The position numbers were made by a program, and so were the translations under genes. From NCBI GenBank assembly GCA_023417285.1, contig JAEZFR010000215.1:1-12750 (forward strand): 12,750 nt of DNA, written 5' to 3'. The notes below the pieces were generated by a model. It saw only the letters and a list, made by a program, of their open reading frames with translations. It was not told the DNA's origin and did no database searches. This DNA comes from Bacillota bacterium (GTDB lineage Bacteria > Bacillota > Clostridia > Acetivibrionales > DSM-1351). Below are positions 1 through 8,395 of this stretch, in pieces. Position 1 is the stretch's first letter. Every line of letters begins with the position of its first letter.

Positions 1-1879
1 TCGTATTATATGCAGTACTAAATTGTCTCAGAAGGATATTGATTTGATTAATGAGGGTTATGAGATAAAGAATATATTAGCATATAATCTTAATAACCAA
101 ATAGATCAATACCTGTTAGATAAAGAAAAACCGAATGTTAAAAACTTATGTTGGCTTATAAAAAACAATCGGCTTGACATAAAAATATGTATAAGAAGTT
201 TAAAAGGTATTTTAAATACTACCGATGATAATGCACTATTTCATGAGAAATTTGGGATATTTAAAGATCAGGAAGAGAACATAATTTCATTTTTAGGATC
301 AATAAATGAGTCTTTAGGTGGATGGATGTTTAATGAAGAATCCTTTGAGGTATCACACTCATGGGAAAACGTGTTAAAACAGAGAGTATTAGATAAAGTT
401 GAACGTTTTGAAAGACTATGGGGTGGTACCGCAACTGAAGTTATTACATTTGATTTTCCTGCGGCTCTAAAAGATAAACTTATTAACGCTGCACCTGAAG
501 ATCCAATTGACGCCCTTGCTTATTATGCTATACGAAAATATTCTTCCGGTAGTAAGTTTACTCCAAGGGAATGCCAGCTCAAAGCGTTTAAAAAGTTTGA
601 AGAAAGTAATTATGTATGTATGTTTCAAATGGCCACTGGAACCGGGAAAACAAAAGCTGCTCTTTATTCATTTAAGAATATTTATAGATGGAAGTTTCTA
701 CTTATTCTAGTTCCAGGATCAGAACTGGTATTACAGTGGGAGTCTGAAGCAAAATTCTTTTTCCCCGATGCATATATCATAAAATGTGGCTCAGATTTTG
801 GTAAGTGGAAGAATAAGCTTCTTGATATAGTTCAAGCGAAAGTTCCTGAGCAGACAATTGTAATTTGTACTTATGATTCTGCTATTACAGAGTTTTCAAT
901 GGACAAGTGGACGGAAATATCATCTTCACAATTTGGTTTAATCTGTGATGAAGCACACAATTTAGGTGCAAAACAGACACAAAAAATTATGAATATAAAT
1001 GCACGATATAAAATTGGCTTAAGTGCAACTCCAAGTAGGAACTTCGACGAAGAAGGAACCGAAAAAATTCTTATGTTCTTTAATAACGAAGCATTTGAGT
1101 TTTCAATTAAAGATGCCATACGAGAAAAATACCTTGTTGAATATGAATATAAGGTATTTCCCTGTACTTTAGATAAGGAAGAATGGGCTAGATATATAAA
1201 GCTATCTAAGGAAATTCTAAAAATTAAAAGTTCTTTAAATAAAGATAATGATAACTCCCTATCTAACAACAAGGAAGATTTAATAAAAAAGAAATATATG
1301 GAACGTTCTGAAATACTAAAGACTGCTACTAATAAGCTGGTTAAATTTCCAGAGATAATTGAGAGTATCCCCAAGGATCGTAGAATACTTATATATGCAG
1401 ACTCATTAGAACATTTAGAAGGTTATGCAAAGGTCCTTGACCACTTAAATAGGGATTACTTCATTTATACAGGAGATAAAGATTCAAAGATTGTTCGTCC
1501 TAAAATGTTAGAAGAATTCCGCTTAGGCGTTAGAAAAATTTTATTAGCTATTAACTGTTTAGATGAGGGAATTGATATTCCAGCCTGCGACGCCGCAATT
1601 TTTATTAGTTCATCTACTTCAGAAAGGCAATTTATCCAAAGAAGAGGCCGAGTCCTTAGAAAAAGTAATGGAAAGCACCGAGCATATGTTTATGATTTTT
1701 TAATTATCCCAGATTATAACCTTGATATAGAAAGTGAGACTACATTGGCAAAACAGATTATCTTAAAGGAATATAAGAGAATAAATATAATAGCAGAAGA
1801 TGCAATAAACGGTACTAATATTCACGAAGAACTGGATGAATTGTTAAATAAATTGGGACTAAGTATATATAATTTTTAA
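1..1879 (+). CDS. PLD-nuclease / SF2 DEAH-box helicase, 5' partial
   Basis: Superfamily 2 helicase with a phospholipase-D-type region in front; probably the DNA-translocating and possibly DNA-cutting component of the defence operon. The reading frame is open to the window edge, so the gene begins upstream; the TTG at 23 is only the first start-like codon. Counting from that TTG, the PLD part shows H74-x-K76 and a following G92-S93-x-N95, the usual HxK...GSxN pattern. The helicase follows: motif I ATGTGKT (204-210), motif II DEAH (309-312), motif III SAT (334-336), motif V DEGIDIP (514-520), motif VI QRRGR (539-543). All catalytic motifs are intact. Only one HxK is visible, so a second one lies upstream or the protein dimerises. 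It is the first visible gene of a six-gene plus-strand operon, 12 bases before the next start. The family call is secure; the substrate is inferred from context (modified or unmodified phage DNA). Confidence 0.9.
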   Translation, partial: RIICSTKLSQKDIDLINEGYEIKNILAYNLNNQIDQYLLDKEKPNVKNLCWLIKNNRLDIKICIRSLKGILNTTDDNALFHEKFGIFKDQEENIISFLGSINESLGGWMFNEESFEVSHSWENVLKQRVLDKVERFERLWGGTATEVITFDFPAALKDKLINAAPEDPIDALAYYAIRKYSSGSKFTPRECQLKAFKKFEESNYVCMFQMATGTGKTKAALYSFKNIYRWKFLLILVPGSELVLQWESEAKFFFPDAYIIKCGSDFGKWKNKLLDIVQAKVPEQTIVICTYDSAITEFSMDKWTEISSSQFGLICDEAHNLGAKQTQKIMNINARYKIGLSATPSRNFDEEGTEKILMFFNNEAFEFSIKDAIREKYLVEYEYKVFPCTLDKEEWARYIKLSKEILKIKSSLNKDNDNSLSNNKEDLIKKKYMERSEILKTATNKLVKFPEIIESIPKDRRILIYADSLEHLEGYAKVLDHLNRDYFIYTGDKDSKIVRPKMLEEFRLGVRKILLAINCLDEGIDIPACDAAIFISSSTSERQFIQRRGRVLRKSNGKHRAYVYDFLIIPDYNLDIESETTLAKQIILKEYKRINIIAEDAINGTNIHEELDELLNKLGLSIYNF

Positions 1880-1891
1880 AGGAGTGGTCAA

Positions 1892-2071
1892 ATGGACAGA
1901 TTATTGGAGAAAATTTGCGAAAAAAACGGATTAGACTACAGACTTATCGAGGAGATAATAAAAATAGAAAAGAATAATGTGTACAAAAAGACTAGACATA
2001 TATTTGGAGATCTAAAAGAAGTTGTTTACAAAGCTGTAGAAGTGGAGGAAAACTCAAGTGATAATAACTAA
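1892..2071 (+). CDS. 59-residue small protein of the defence operon
   Basis: A short gene filling the gap between the helicase and the SMC-like ATPase. ATG at 1892 follows AAAGGAG (1878-1884) with a 7-base spacer, and the frame runs 59 codons to TAA at 2069-2071. Its last 14 bases overlap the start of the next gene, a coupling arrangement typical of real operon genes. The protein begins MDRLLEKICEKNGLD and is predicted mostly helical and charged, with no membrane segment, signal peptide or cysteine cluster. I do not recognise a fold. From memory, annotated genomes contain a family called 'DNA modification system-associated small protein' of about this size next to Dnd-type loci; this could be a member, but that was not checked. 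A role as adaptor between the helicase and the ATPase is speculation from position. Confidence 0.75.
   Translation: MDRLLEKICEKNGLDYRLIEEIIKIEKNNVYKKTRHIFGDLKEVVYKAVEVEENSSDNN
2044..2049 (+). promoter_or_regulatory. Ribosome binding site fixing a GTG start
   Basis: GGAGGA lies 8 bases before the GTG at 2058 and inside the end of the 59-residue gene. It supports the GTG as the true start of the SMC-like ATPase and implies translational coupling with the small gene. Confidence 0.75.
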
Positions 2072-4055
2072 AATTAAATTCTATAATTTTATGGCTTATT
2101 ATAAAGAGGTTGAGTTTGATTTTGAGATAACCGCAGAGAAAAACGTCAGCATTATATACGCGCCTAACGATGTTGGAAAGAGTTGTTTTTTTAAAGGCAT
2201 ACTCTTTAACTTCTATGGAACCCCTAGAGGACAGAATTTAAAAGATTTGATAAATATCAATTCATTTAATGAAAAGTCATATGAAGCATATGTCTCTATA
2301 GTAGGACAGCATAATGGTAAAAAAGTAGAGATTATAAGAACCATCAAACCCAAAGGGAACATTAGTTCTATACCTAAAAGCAGTGACTTTGAGTCCAATC
2401 TTGATATTTGGGAAAATGGTAGTGTGTTAATCACTGAGGGTAATGATGAAAAAAACGACTATATAAATGCAATTGTCCATGAAGATGCAGCCAAATATTT
2501 CTTTTTTGACGGTGAAAAAATAGAAGCCTACAATATCGCAACAGCTGTAGACTATAAAGAAGCAATTACAAGGATATTAGGATTAAAGGAAATAGAAAAT
2601 GCAAGAGATGACTATAAAAAAATCGAAGAAGATTTTGAAAAAGAGCGAGATAAAATTCTAGAGGAACAAAAGGAAGCAAGTAAAATCCTTGATTCCAAAA
2701 AAATTATAGAAAATGACCTAACTGCTTTAGAACGAGATTTCAAGGATTATGAGAGTGAGCTTAAAACTATTAAAACTAGGGTTGTTCGGTTAGAAGAGGA
2801 ACTCAAAAACCATGAAGATATAAAGGAGAAAATTGAGGAAAAGCAAAAACTAGCCCTCGAAGAAATTAAAATTTTAGAGGATATTAAGAGCATTGAGAAG
2901 AGAAAGATTGAAATATTTAAACAACATGGAACCATTATACTTGGGTGCAAGATCGCTGACGAAGTAAGAAGGGGACTGAAAGACCTCGATGAACAATACA
3001 TTAAGGCTAGTGTAAATGATAGTGTTAAAACATTTTTAAATGAGTTAAAAAACCAAACAAAATGCATTTGTGGTAATGACTTAGAAGAATCAGAAATTGC
3101 TTGTATTAGCAAGTATTTGTCTGACAATTTCTCAAATAATGATGAACTAAAGCGGGATTTGGAAAAGCGTCAATCATTCAGGGAGATTGATACTTACATT
3201 CAATTTGCTGCTGATGCAAAAAAAGATTATTTAGATACTTCTATTGAGAAAGTTAAGTCAAGCAGAAGATTAAGCGATATTCAAGAGAAATTATATATAC
3301 TTAAGAAAGATATAGGAAGTTTCGATGAAGAAGCAAGCGAAAGAATTATTAAAGAGATATCGAGGTTAGAATCTAAGGAAAAAGATATCAGCAGTAAAAT
3401 TATTGAAGTATCAACAAAGATATCTATAAAGCAAAAGGAGCTTAATGATAAGGAAAAAGAACTAAGCAAATTTAGTAGCACCAACAAACGGTGTGCCATA
3501 GCCGAAAAGAAGCTTAGGCTGGCGGAAAATATTAAAAACACTTTTAATGAATACCTCGAAGAATTAACAAAGCTTAAAAAAGATGAGGTTGAAGAAAAAG
3601 CAACAAAGATTTTTTTACAACTTACAAATAAGTCGAGTAAGTACAAAGGCTTAAAGATTACAGATGATTATACTTTGAAGTTAGAACTTAGTGATGGAAC
3701 TCAATATGAAATTGTACAGGGTAGAGCACTAAATCCGTCTACGGGTCAATCTAAAATTATTAGTCTGTCATATATAGCTGGTATCAATCAATCTTCAAAT
3801 TCAATAGCCCCTGTTGTTATTGATAACCCTGTTGGACTGTTTTCAGAAGAACATAGGACAAGGGTCATGCAATATCTGCCTAAATTTAGCAAACAGGTCA
3901 TCTTTATGGTTACTAAGGCAGACTTAAACGATGAGTATAAGAAAATTATTGCCCCTTATGTAAATGTATCTTATTACCTTGAGGATCGAACTGACAAGAC
4001 ATGGCCAAAAACAATAATTGCAGAAAAGGAGGCATATTATGATTCCAATATATGA
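2058..4055 (+). CDS. DndD-like SMC/Rad50-type ATPase of the effector operon
   Basis: A 665-residue ATPase built like Rad50/SbcC/DndD: N-terminal ATP-binding half, long charged coiled coil (about 165-335 and 360-510) and C-terminal ATPase half. The P-loop is APNDVGKS (35-42), with Ala where the first Gly is usual. A CICG pair (C336, C338) sits mid-coil where Rad50 relatives carry a zinc hook. The signature region reads NPSTGQSK (559-566) and the Walker B is PVVIDNP (585-591). It shares FFFDGEKI (148-155) with the minus-strand DndD, so the two are likely related, but this copy sits in the opposite operon with the helicase and kinase-like genes. The likely role is ATP-dependent DNA engagement or sensing in the effector arm; that is inference. 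The start is the GTG at 2058, supported by its ribosome binding site. The end overlaps the next gene by 17 bases. It is not DndF or DndH as I know them. Confidence 0.9.
   Translation: MIITKIKFYNFMAYYKEVEFDFEITAEKNVSIIYAPNDVGKSCFFKGILFNFYGTPRGQNLKDLININSFNEKSYEAYVSIVGQHNGKKVEIIRTIKPKGNISSIPKSSDFESNLDIWENGSVLITEGNDEKNDYINAIVHEDAAKYFFFDGEKIEAYNIATAVDYKEAITRILGLKEIENARDDYKKIEEDFEKERDKILEEQKEASKILDSKKIIENDLTALERDFKDYESELKTIKTRVVRLEEELKNHEDIKEKIEEKQKLALEEIKILEDIKSIEKRKIEIFKQHGTIILGCKIADEVRRGLKDLDEQYIKASVNDSVKTFLNELKNQTKCICGNDLEESEIACISKYLSDNFSNNDELKRDLEKRQSFREIDTYIQFAADAKKDYLDTSIEKVKSSRRLSDIQEKLYILKKDIGSFDEEASERIIKEISRLESKEKDISSKIIEVSTKISIKQKELNDKEKELSKFSSTNKRCAIAEKKLRLAENIKNTFNEYLEELTKLKKDEVEEKATKIFLQLTNKSSKYKGLKITDDYTLKLELSDGTQYEIVQGRALNPSTGQSKIISLSYIAGINQSSNSIAPVVIDNPVGLFSEEHRTRVMQYLPKFSKQVIFMVTKADLNDEYKKIIAPYVNVSYYLEDRTDKTWPKTIIAEKEAYYDSNI
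4027..4032 (+). promoter_or_regulatory. Ribosome binding site deciding the ATG at 4039
   Basis: A perfect AGGAGG with a 6-base spacer to ATG 4039. It favours this start over the in-frame TTG at 4018, which would place the site inside the coding sequence. Confidence 0.8.
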
Positions 4056-4404
4056 GCTCAAAAGTACTGAGCATATTCGCACAGCATATAAAGACTTTTA
4101 CAAAAAAATGATTGAAGAAGGTTTTATACAGAATCAACATCAGCTATTTACTTATGCATTTTTGGTAGGGCTTATAAATAATAAAACTTATGATGCTGGG
4201 CCCAAGAGTGATATATGCCAGGTTGAAAACATTGATAAAAATAACTTAAAAATTATTAAGGGAATTGCATTGATGAAATTAAATGTTGAAAGTGGTGATC
4301 AACTTTTAAAGGAGATACAAAGTTATGCAGACGGAGGAATACAGATACTAATGACGGAGTATGAGAATGATAAGACTATTAGGCTAGACAAGTATATTGA
4401 TTGA
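4039..4404 (+). CDS. Small dnd-associated protein (dnd_assoc_4-like)
   Basis: A 121-residue soluble protein starting MIPIYELKSTEHIRTAYKDF at an ATG with a strong AGGAGG; it overlaps the end of the ATPase gene by 17 bases. The N-terminal half looks helical, with a segment (about 20-46) running from K-K-M-I-E-E-G-F to L-F-T-Y-A-F-L-V-G-L. That pattern reminds me of the small 'DNA phosphorothioation-associated protein 4' family often found beside dnd genes. The C-terminal half ends in an acidic tail with no catalytic signature. No cysteine cluster or membrane segment is visible. The resemblance is from memory of the family pattern and is moderate only; function is unknown in that family too as far as I know. 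Position between the SMC-like ATPase and the GHKL protein suggests an accessory subunit of that effector complex. Confidence 0.8.
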   Translation: MIPIYELKSTEHIRTAYKDFYKKMIEEGFIQNQHQLFTYAFLVGLINNKTYDAGPKSDICQVENIDKNNLKIIKGIALMKLNVESGDQLLKEIQSYADGGIQILMTEYENDKTIRLDKYID

Positions 4405-4437
4405 CATATATTGTTATTCAAAATATATAATTCTGAA

Positions 4438-4443
4438 AGAAGG
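4438..4443 (+). promoter_or_regulatory. Ribosome binding site favouring the GTG at 4451
   Basis: AGAAGG stands 7 bases before GTG 4451. The longer alternative start, TTG 4397, overlaps the preceding stop but has no good site in front; ATG 4463 has only a poor GGGAGA with a 4-base spacer. Confidence 0.55.
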
Positions 4444-4450
4444 TGTTTAT

Positions 4451-7117
4451 GTGGGAGAACTGATGGATTTTGTGAGCAATGTTTATATTAATAATGCTAT
4501 AGATTATGAATATACTTTTTTGATACACGAAGCTATGATTGATTTGGAGTATAATAGTGAAAATAATGAATTAGTATTTAAAATTACTTTTGATGATGAG
4601 ATGTCAAAAGAATATCATAAAAATTGCTCTAAAGCAGCAGAATTTTTATGTGATATGTTTAAAAAATCAAACATTAACATAGAATATTCAACATTTGACG
4701 GTTTTGGTGAATCCTTTCTTGATTTGAGTTGGACAATTAAACTATGTGAAACTAATGAAAATGAACTTTTAAGTGCCATGAGCGATATTGAAAAAGCAGT
4801 ACAAGTATTTGAGAAAAAGCAAGATTTTATTAATAAAAAGAAAAAGCTAATCAAAAATGGGTATAGGCCAATAAAAAGAAATGTAAAATTCCGACCAAAG
4901 GCAAGACTACTAAGCATTTTGGGTGAACAACTTATCAGTAATGAAATTATCGCTATAAAAGAGCTTGTGCTTAACTCTTTTGATGCCGATGCAAAGAATG
5001 TGTATATCAGCTTCAACCAAGATTCATTTGGTAAAGTAAAAGAAATAACCATTCTTGATGACGGTTGTGGTATGAGTGAAGAAACAATAATAAATGGATG
5101 GTTTACTCCGGCAACAAGTATAAAAACTAAAGAAAAAAAACTATCTACTACACCAGAATTGAAGAGGCCAATAATGGGTGAAAAAGGTGTTGGCCGATTC
5201 GCTTGTAGAAGGCTTGGGGAATCTCTAGATGTAACTACACGGACTAAGGGAAGTTCCGATGAATTATTCTATAATATTGAATGGTCGCAATACGATGTTG
5301 ATGAAGATGATATATATCTAGATAATATTGATAATATAATATATTCAAAACCTTATAGTATACCGCAAGTGCTTATATCACCCTCTATATATAATTTTGA
5401 GAGTGGTACCTTATTAAGAATTGCTAATCTTAGAGACAACTGGGACACTGCAAAAATTTCCAGTATTAAAACTGAACTTCTGAAATTAACTCTCCCCTTT
5501 CAAAAAGTAAAAGAATTTAAAATATATATTAATAATGAGGAACTGCAAAATAACCTTTTCTTGGAAAAGGCAAAGTTTTATATGGAAGGTGTAGTAGATA
5601 CAAAAGGTAACCTATATTACATAATTGGAACATATCCACGAGAACATAGTCTTAAACCTGGAGAATTAATAAACTCTATTGATTTTAGTAAAGATATAAG
5701 TATTGAGGAACAATTATCCCAATTAACAAGTAATATTTTAAAAGATAACTTATTAGACTCACGAGCAGATCCTAAAGCATGGTCTATGTATATTAAGAAT
5801 AACTATGAAAAAAAAGGTATAGCTAGGCCATATGCTCCACAGTGTGGCAACTTTACGTTTACTGCATATGCGTGGGATCTAGACATAAAAAGCAAAAAGA
5901 AAGTTGGTATTAATGATGCTAGTAGCAAGGAAATATTAAAAAATTTCTGTGGAATTTCTATCTATCGTGATGGGTTTAGAGTTTGGCCCTATGGTGCATC
6001 TGGAAACGATTGGCTTGATTTAGACCAAAGAGCAGAGGGCGGCGAAAAACCATTCCATATATCAAATAAACAAGTGATTGGCTATGTTGGTATTTCACAA
6101 AAGGATCAACCATATTTTAAGGATAAAACAAATAGAGAAGGATTTATCGAAAGTACTATACACTTTGAAGATTTTAAGAAGCTTATATTAATTAGCTTTA
6201 GTCACTTAGAAAGCCTTAGGCATAAAAACAATAGCAAGGAATCTCCTCCAAAGGATAAGGAATGGTGGCAGAAAGATAAAGTTTTGGACTCTATAAATAC
6301 ACTTGAGGAACAAGCTAAGAACAAGGCACCCGAATTATTAGGAGAAATAGCAAGTCTAAAGAAAATATATACTGAAAGAAAAATACAAACGGAAGATAGA
6401 ATTACCAACTTATTGGAAGTATCAAGTACAGGTGTCGTTTACGAGTCTGTCACTCATGAACTTATATCCTTTTTGTTGAAGATGCATGAACAATCAGGTG
6501 AGATTGACAATTTTTTAAATACTACACCTGCTAATACCAGAGCAGCTTTGGACGCCAATGTCCTACTCAAAGAAGCACTAAAAATCGTATTGTTTGAAGT
6601 GAAGGAATTGCAGCCCTACTTTAAAGCTGCTAGATATCAATTAAAAGAACTTAATATAAAAGAGATTTCTGAAAAAGCAATGAAATATTTTAAATATAAG
6701 CTTAATAAAAATAGCGTTAGATATAAAATTATTGAACTATCACCTATGAAGCGAAAAGCTGTTGAAGGATTTATATTACAAATTTTTACCAATTTAATTG
6801 ATAATACTATCTACTGGTTAGATTATGATAATAATACTAATAAAGAAATTTTAATAACCATTGATGGAAATAAAAGTGTATTTTACTTTAGCGATAATGG
6901 TAAGGGTATAGATCAAGAAGATACTACTTATGTGTTCGAAGCCTTTTTTAGTAGAAAGGTAAATGAGGATGGAACTAGAGGAAGAGGTTTAGGTCTTTAT
7001 ATTGTACAGGAACTTTTATCTAACTATCGAGGATCAATATCTATAGTTGAGGATTATAAACCTGAAGGATGCACAGAAAAGAGAAGAGGTACATCATTCA
7101 AGATATATATTCCTTGA
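4451..7117 (+). CDS. Double GHKL ATPase: MORC/Hsp90-like plus histidine-kinase-like
   Basis: An 888-residue protein with two separate GHKL ATP-binding folds. After about 145 unclassified residues comes a MORC/Hsp90/MutL-like domain: N-box with LNSFDAD (174-180), DDGCGM (203-208) and GEKGVGRFA (243-251). A middle region leads to a short helical segment with VTHEL (667-671, H669), which resembles the phosphoacceptor H-box of sensor kinases though the usual downstream proline is absent. The C-terminal domain is kinase-like: N-box NLIDNT (781-786), SDNGKGI (814-820), F-box FEAFF (829-833) and GRGLGLYIV (844-852). All ATP-binding motifs look intact. There is no membrane segment, so it is cytoplasmic. 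A receiver-domain gene follows after 27 bases, which suggests a phosphorelay. The start is uncertain: GTG 4451 is preferred, TTG 4397 would add 18 residues. It probably acts as an ATP-driven clamp or sensor of the effector arm, as inferred for PbeABCD-type systems. Confidence 0.9.
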   Translation: MGELMDFVSNVYINNAIDYEYTFLIHEAMIDLEYNSENNELVFKITFDDEMSKEYHKNCSKAAEFLCDMFKKSNINIEYSTFDGFGESFLDLSWTIKLCETNENELLSAMSDIEKAVQVFEKKQDFINKKKKLIKNGYRPIKRNVKFRPKARLLSILGEQLISNEIIAIKELVLNSFDADAKNVYISFNQDSFGKVKEITILDDGCGMSEETIINGWFTPATSIKTKEKKLSTTPELKRPIMGEKGVGRFACRRLGESLDVTTRTKGSSDELFYNIEWSQYDVDEDDIYLDNIDNIIYSKPYSIPQVLISPSIYNFESGTLLRIANLRDNWDTAKISSIKTELLKLTLPFQKVKEFKIYINNEELQNNLFLEKAKFYMEGVVDTKGNLYYIIGTYPREHSLKPGELINSIDFSKDISIEEQLSQLTSNILKDNLLDSRADPKAWSMYIKNNYEKKGIARPYAPQCGNFTFTAYAWDLDIKSKKKVGINDASSKEILKNFCGISIYRDGFRVWPYGASGNDWLDLDQRAEGGEKPFHISNKQVIGYVGISQKDQPYFKDKTNREGFIESTIHFEDFKKLILISFSHLESLRHKNNSKESPPKDKEWWQKDKVLDSINTLEEQAKNKAPELLGEIASLKKIYTERKIQTEDRITNLLEVSSTGVVYESVTHELISFLLKMHEQSGEIDNFLNTTPANTRAALDANVLLKEALKIVLFEVKELQPYFKAARYQLKELNIKEISEKAMKYFKYKLNKNSVRYKIIELSPMKRKAVEGFILQIFTNLIDNTIYWLDYDNNTNKEILITIDGNKSVFYFSDNGKGIDQEDTTYVFEAFFSRKVNEDGTRGRGLGLYIVQELLSNYRGSISIVEDYKPEGCTEKRRGTSFKIYIP

Positions 7118-7144
7118 GATACTAATTTACAGGGGGAATCAAAA

Positions 7145-8395
7145 ATGTATAAAAAAGTACTAATAGCTGATGATTGTGAAGAAGAGATTAAAAAGTTACA
7201 AGATCATTTTATAACTAATGGCTCTGAGGTGATTTATGCAAAAAATCCCGAAGAAGTATTTGATGAAATCGAGAAAAAGAACATTGACTTACTAATATTG
7301 GATTGGTTTTTTGTACTTCCTTCAGATAATGCACTTTCCCTTCAAGTCATTGATGCATTAATTGAGAACAAATACTATATTCCAGTTTTTATATACTCTA
7401 ACAAAAACTCGCAAGAAATTGCTCTGGAACTTCCACAGTATCCCAGTACCTTGATGAACGCAATTCAAAAACCTAATCCAAATAATGCTTGTCAAGTTAA
7501 AGATTATATCGATAATTGGTTTAAAAGTAATCCAGCTGTAAGGTTAGCGAATAATTGGTATAAAAGTATTCACACAGCAATAGGTTTTACATTGGAGGAA
7601 ATGTATACAAGAATTAATACCGGAGTTATAAATTTATTAAACCAAACATACCGAACGGAAAAAGATAAAGGGGCCTCTGAAATTATTAGTTTAATTGTAT
7701 CAATTTTACAATATAATCTACTTCAAGATGTTACGTTAACTAATAGCCTTGACAACATTATAGAGACAAGTCCACAAGTCTCTGAAGAGGAATCACTAAT
7801 AAACTATGATGCTATTCGTTCATTTGAAATGTATATAAAAGTTGATTCAGGCAAATCAATTTCTACTGGAGATGTTTTTTTACTTGATACTGATATATTT
7901 AGCCAAGACGCAGCATGTGAAAGTTGTATGGTTAATAGACCAGCTCCAGTTTACGCTGTAGCCATTTCAGCAGAGTGTGATTATGCCAATAGTACTAAAA
8001 AGTTAAGATACCATAAGTTCATTTTGGGGAAAAACTTATTAGATACTTGCTTGGGGCAAGGTCTTACCAACGCCGAAAAAATAAGGTCTTTTGTACATAA
8101 TATATCGACACATAACCATGATGGATTCCACTATTTGCCCTTTATCCAGATATCTGTCGGTGAAGATATCAAATATGAAAACATCGCACTAGACTTTCAA
8201 AACGTAGTAGCTATAGTTAAAGATATTCATGACCCATACTTTATTAATAAAAGAATATGCCGCCTTAGACCTTTCTATTTTCAGCATTTATCAAGAAGAT
8301 ATTCTGCGTTTAGTGGTCGTATAGGTGTTCCTGAAATACCAAAAGAAAAGATTTCAGAAATATCTGAATGTATTTATCAAAAAATTACTGGATAG
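7145..8395 (+). CDS. Response-regulator receiver protein with unknown C-terminal domain
   Basis: A 416-residue protein whose first 115 residues form a receiver domain: acidic pair D9-D10, phospho-acceptor D53 in LLILDW, S85 in FIYSN, and K109-P110. All key residues for phosphorylation are present. The rest carries no DNA-binding helix-turn-helix that I can see. A helical linker (about 130-210) leads to a compact domain from about 225, with GDVF (242-245), a C258-x2-C261 pair and AVAISAECDYA (271-281), where C278-D279 recall the 'CD' signature of uncharacterised defence-associated proteins; the three cysteines might bind a metal. ATG 7145 is preceded by AGGGGGA (7131-7137). It directly follows the GHKL/kinase-like gene, so that protein is the probable phosphodonor. 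It ends the plus operon and overlaps dndA's tail by 11 bases. Receiver identity is firm; output is unknown. Confidence 0.88.
   Translation: MYKKVLIADDCEEEIKKLQDHFITNGSEVIYAKNPEEVFDEIEKKNIDLLILDWFFVLPSDNALSLQVIDALIENKYYIPVFIYSNKNSQEIALELPQYPSTLMNAIQKPNPNNACQVKDYIDNWFKSNPAVRLANNWYKSIHTAIGFTLEEMYTRINTGVINLLNQTYRTEKDKGASEIISLIVSILQYNLLQDVTLTNSLDNIIETSPQVSEEESLINYDAIRSFEMYIKVDSGKSISTGDVFLLDTDIFSQDAACESCMVNRPAPVYAVAISAECDYANSTKKLRYHKFILGKNLLDTCLGQGLTNAEKIRSFVHNISTHNHDGFHYLPFIQISVGEDIKYENIALDFQNVVAIVKDIHDPYFINKRICRLRPFYFQHLSRRYSAFSGRIGVPEIPKEKISEISECIYQKITG
8385..8395. other. Convergent 3' overlap of the two operons
   Basis: The stop of the plus-strand receiver gene (TAG 8393-8395) lies beyond the stop of the minus-strand desulfurase gene (TTA on the plus strand at 8385-8387), so the two coding tails share 11 bases. 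No terminator fits between them, and both transcripts must run into the opposite gene. Confidence 0.9.

Noticed and set aside
23..25. TTG as the real start of the helicase gene
   Set aside because: The frame is open from the window edge and the PLD region is incomplete, so the gene must start upstream.
4018..4038. TTG-initiated longer form of the 121-residue protein
   Set aside because: A perfect AGGAGG sits inside this stretch, 6 bases before ATG 4039.
7118..7144. Promoter or terminator between the GHKL and receiver genes
   Set aside because: The 27-base gap holds a ribosome binding site but no hairpin, T-run or promoter boxes.
1..8395. Left operon as DndFGH, BREX, DISARM or Septu
   Set aside because: No DndF/DndH-type P-loop pair, no PglZ, no methylase and no DrmA/DrmB-like protein is present; the double GHKL plus receiver pair does not belong to those systems as I know them.
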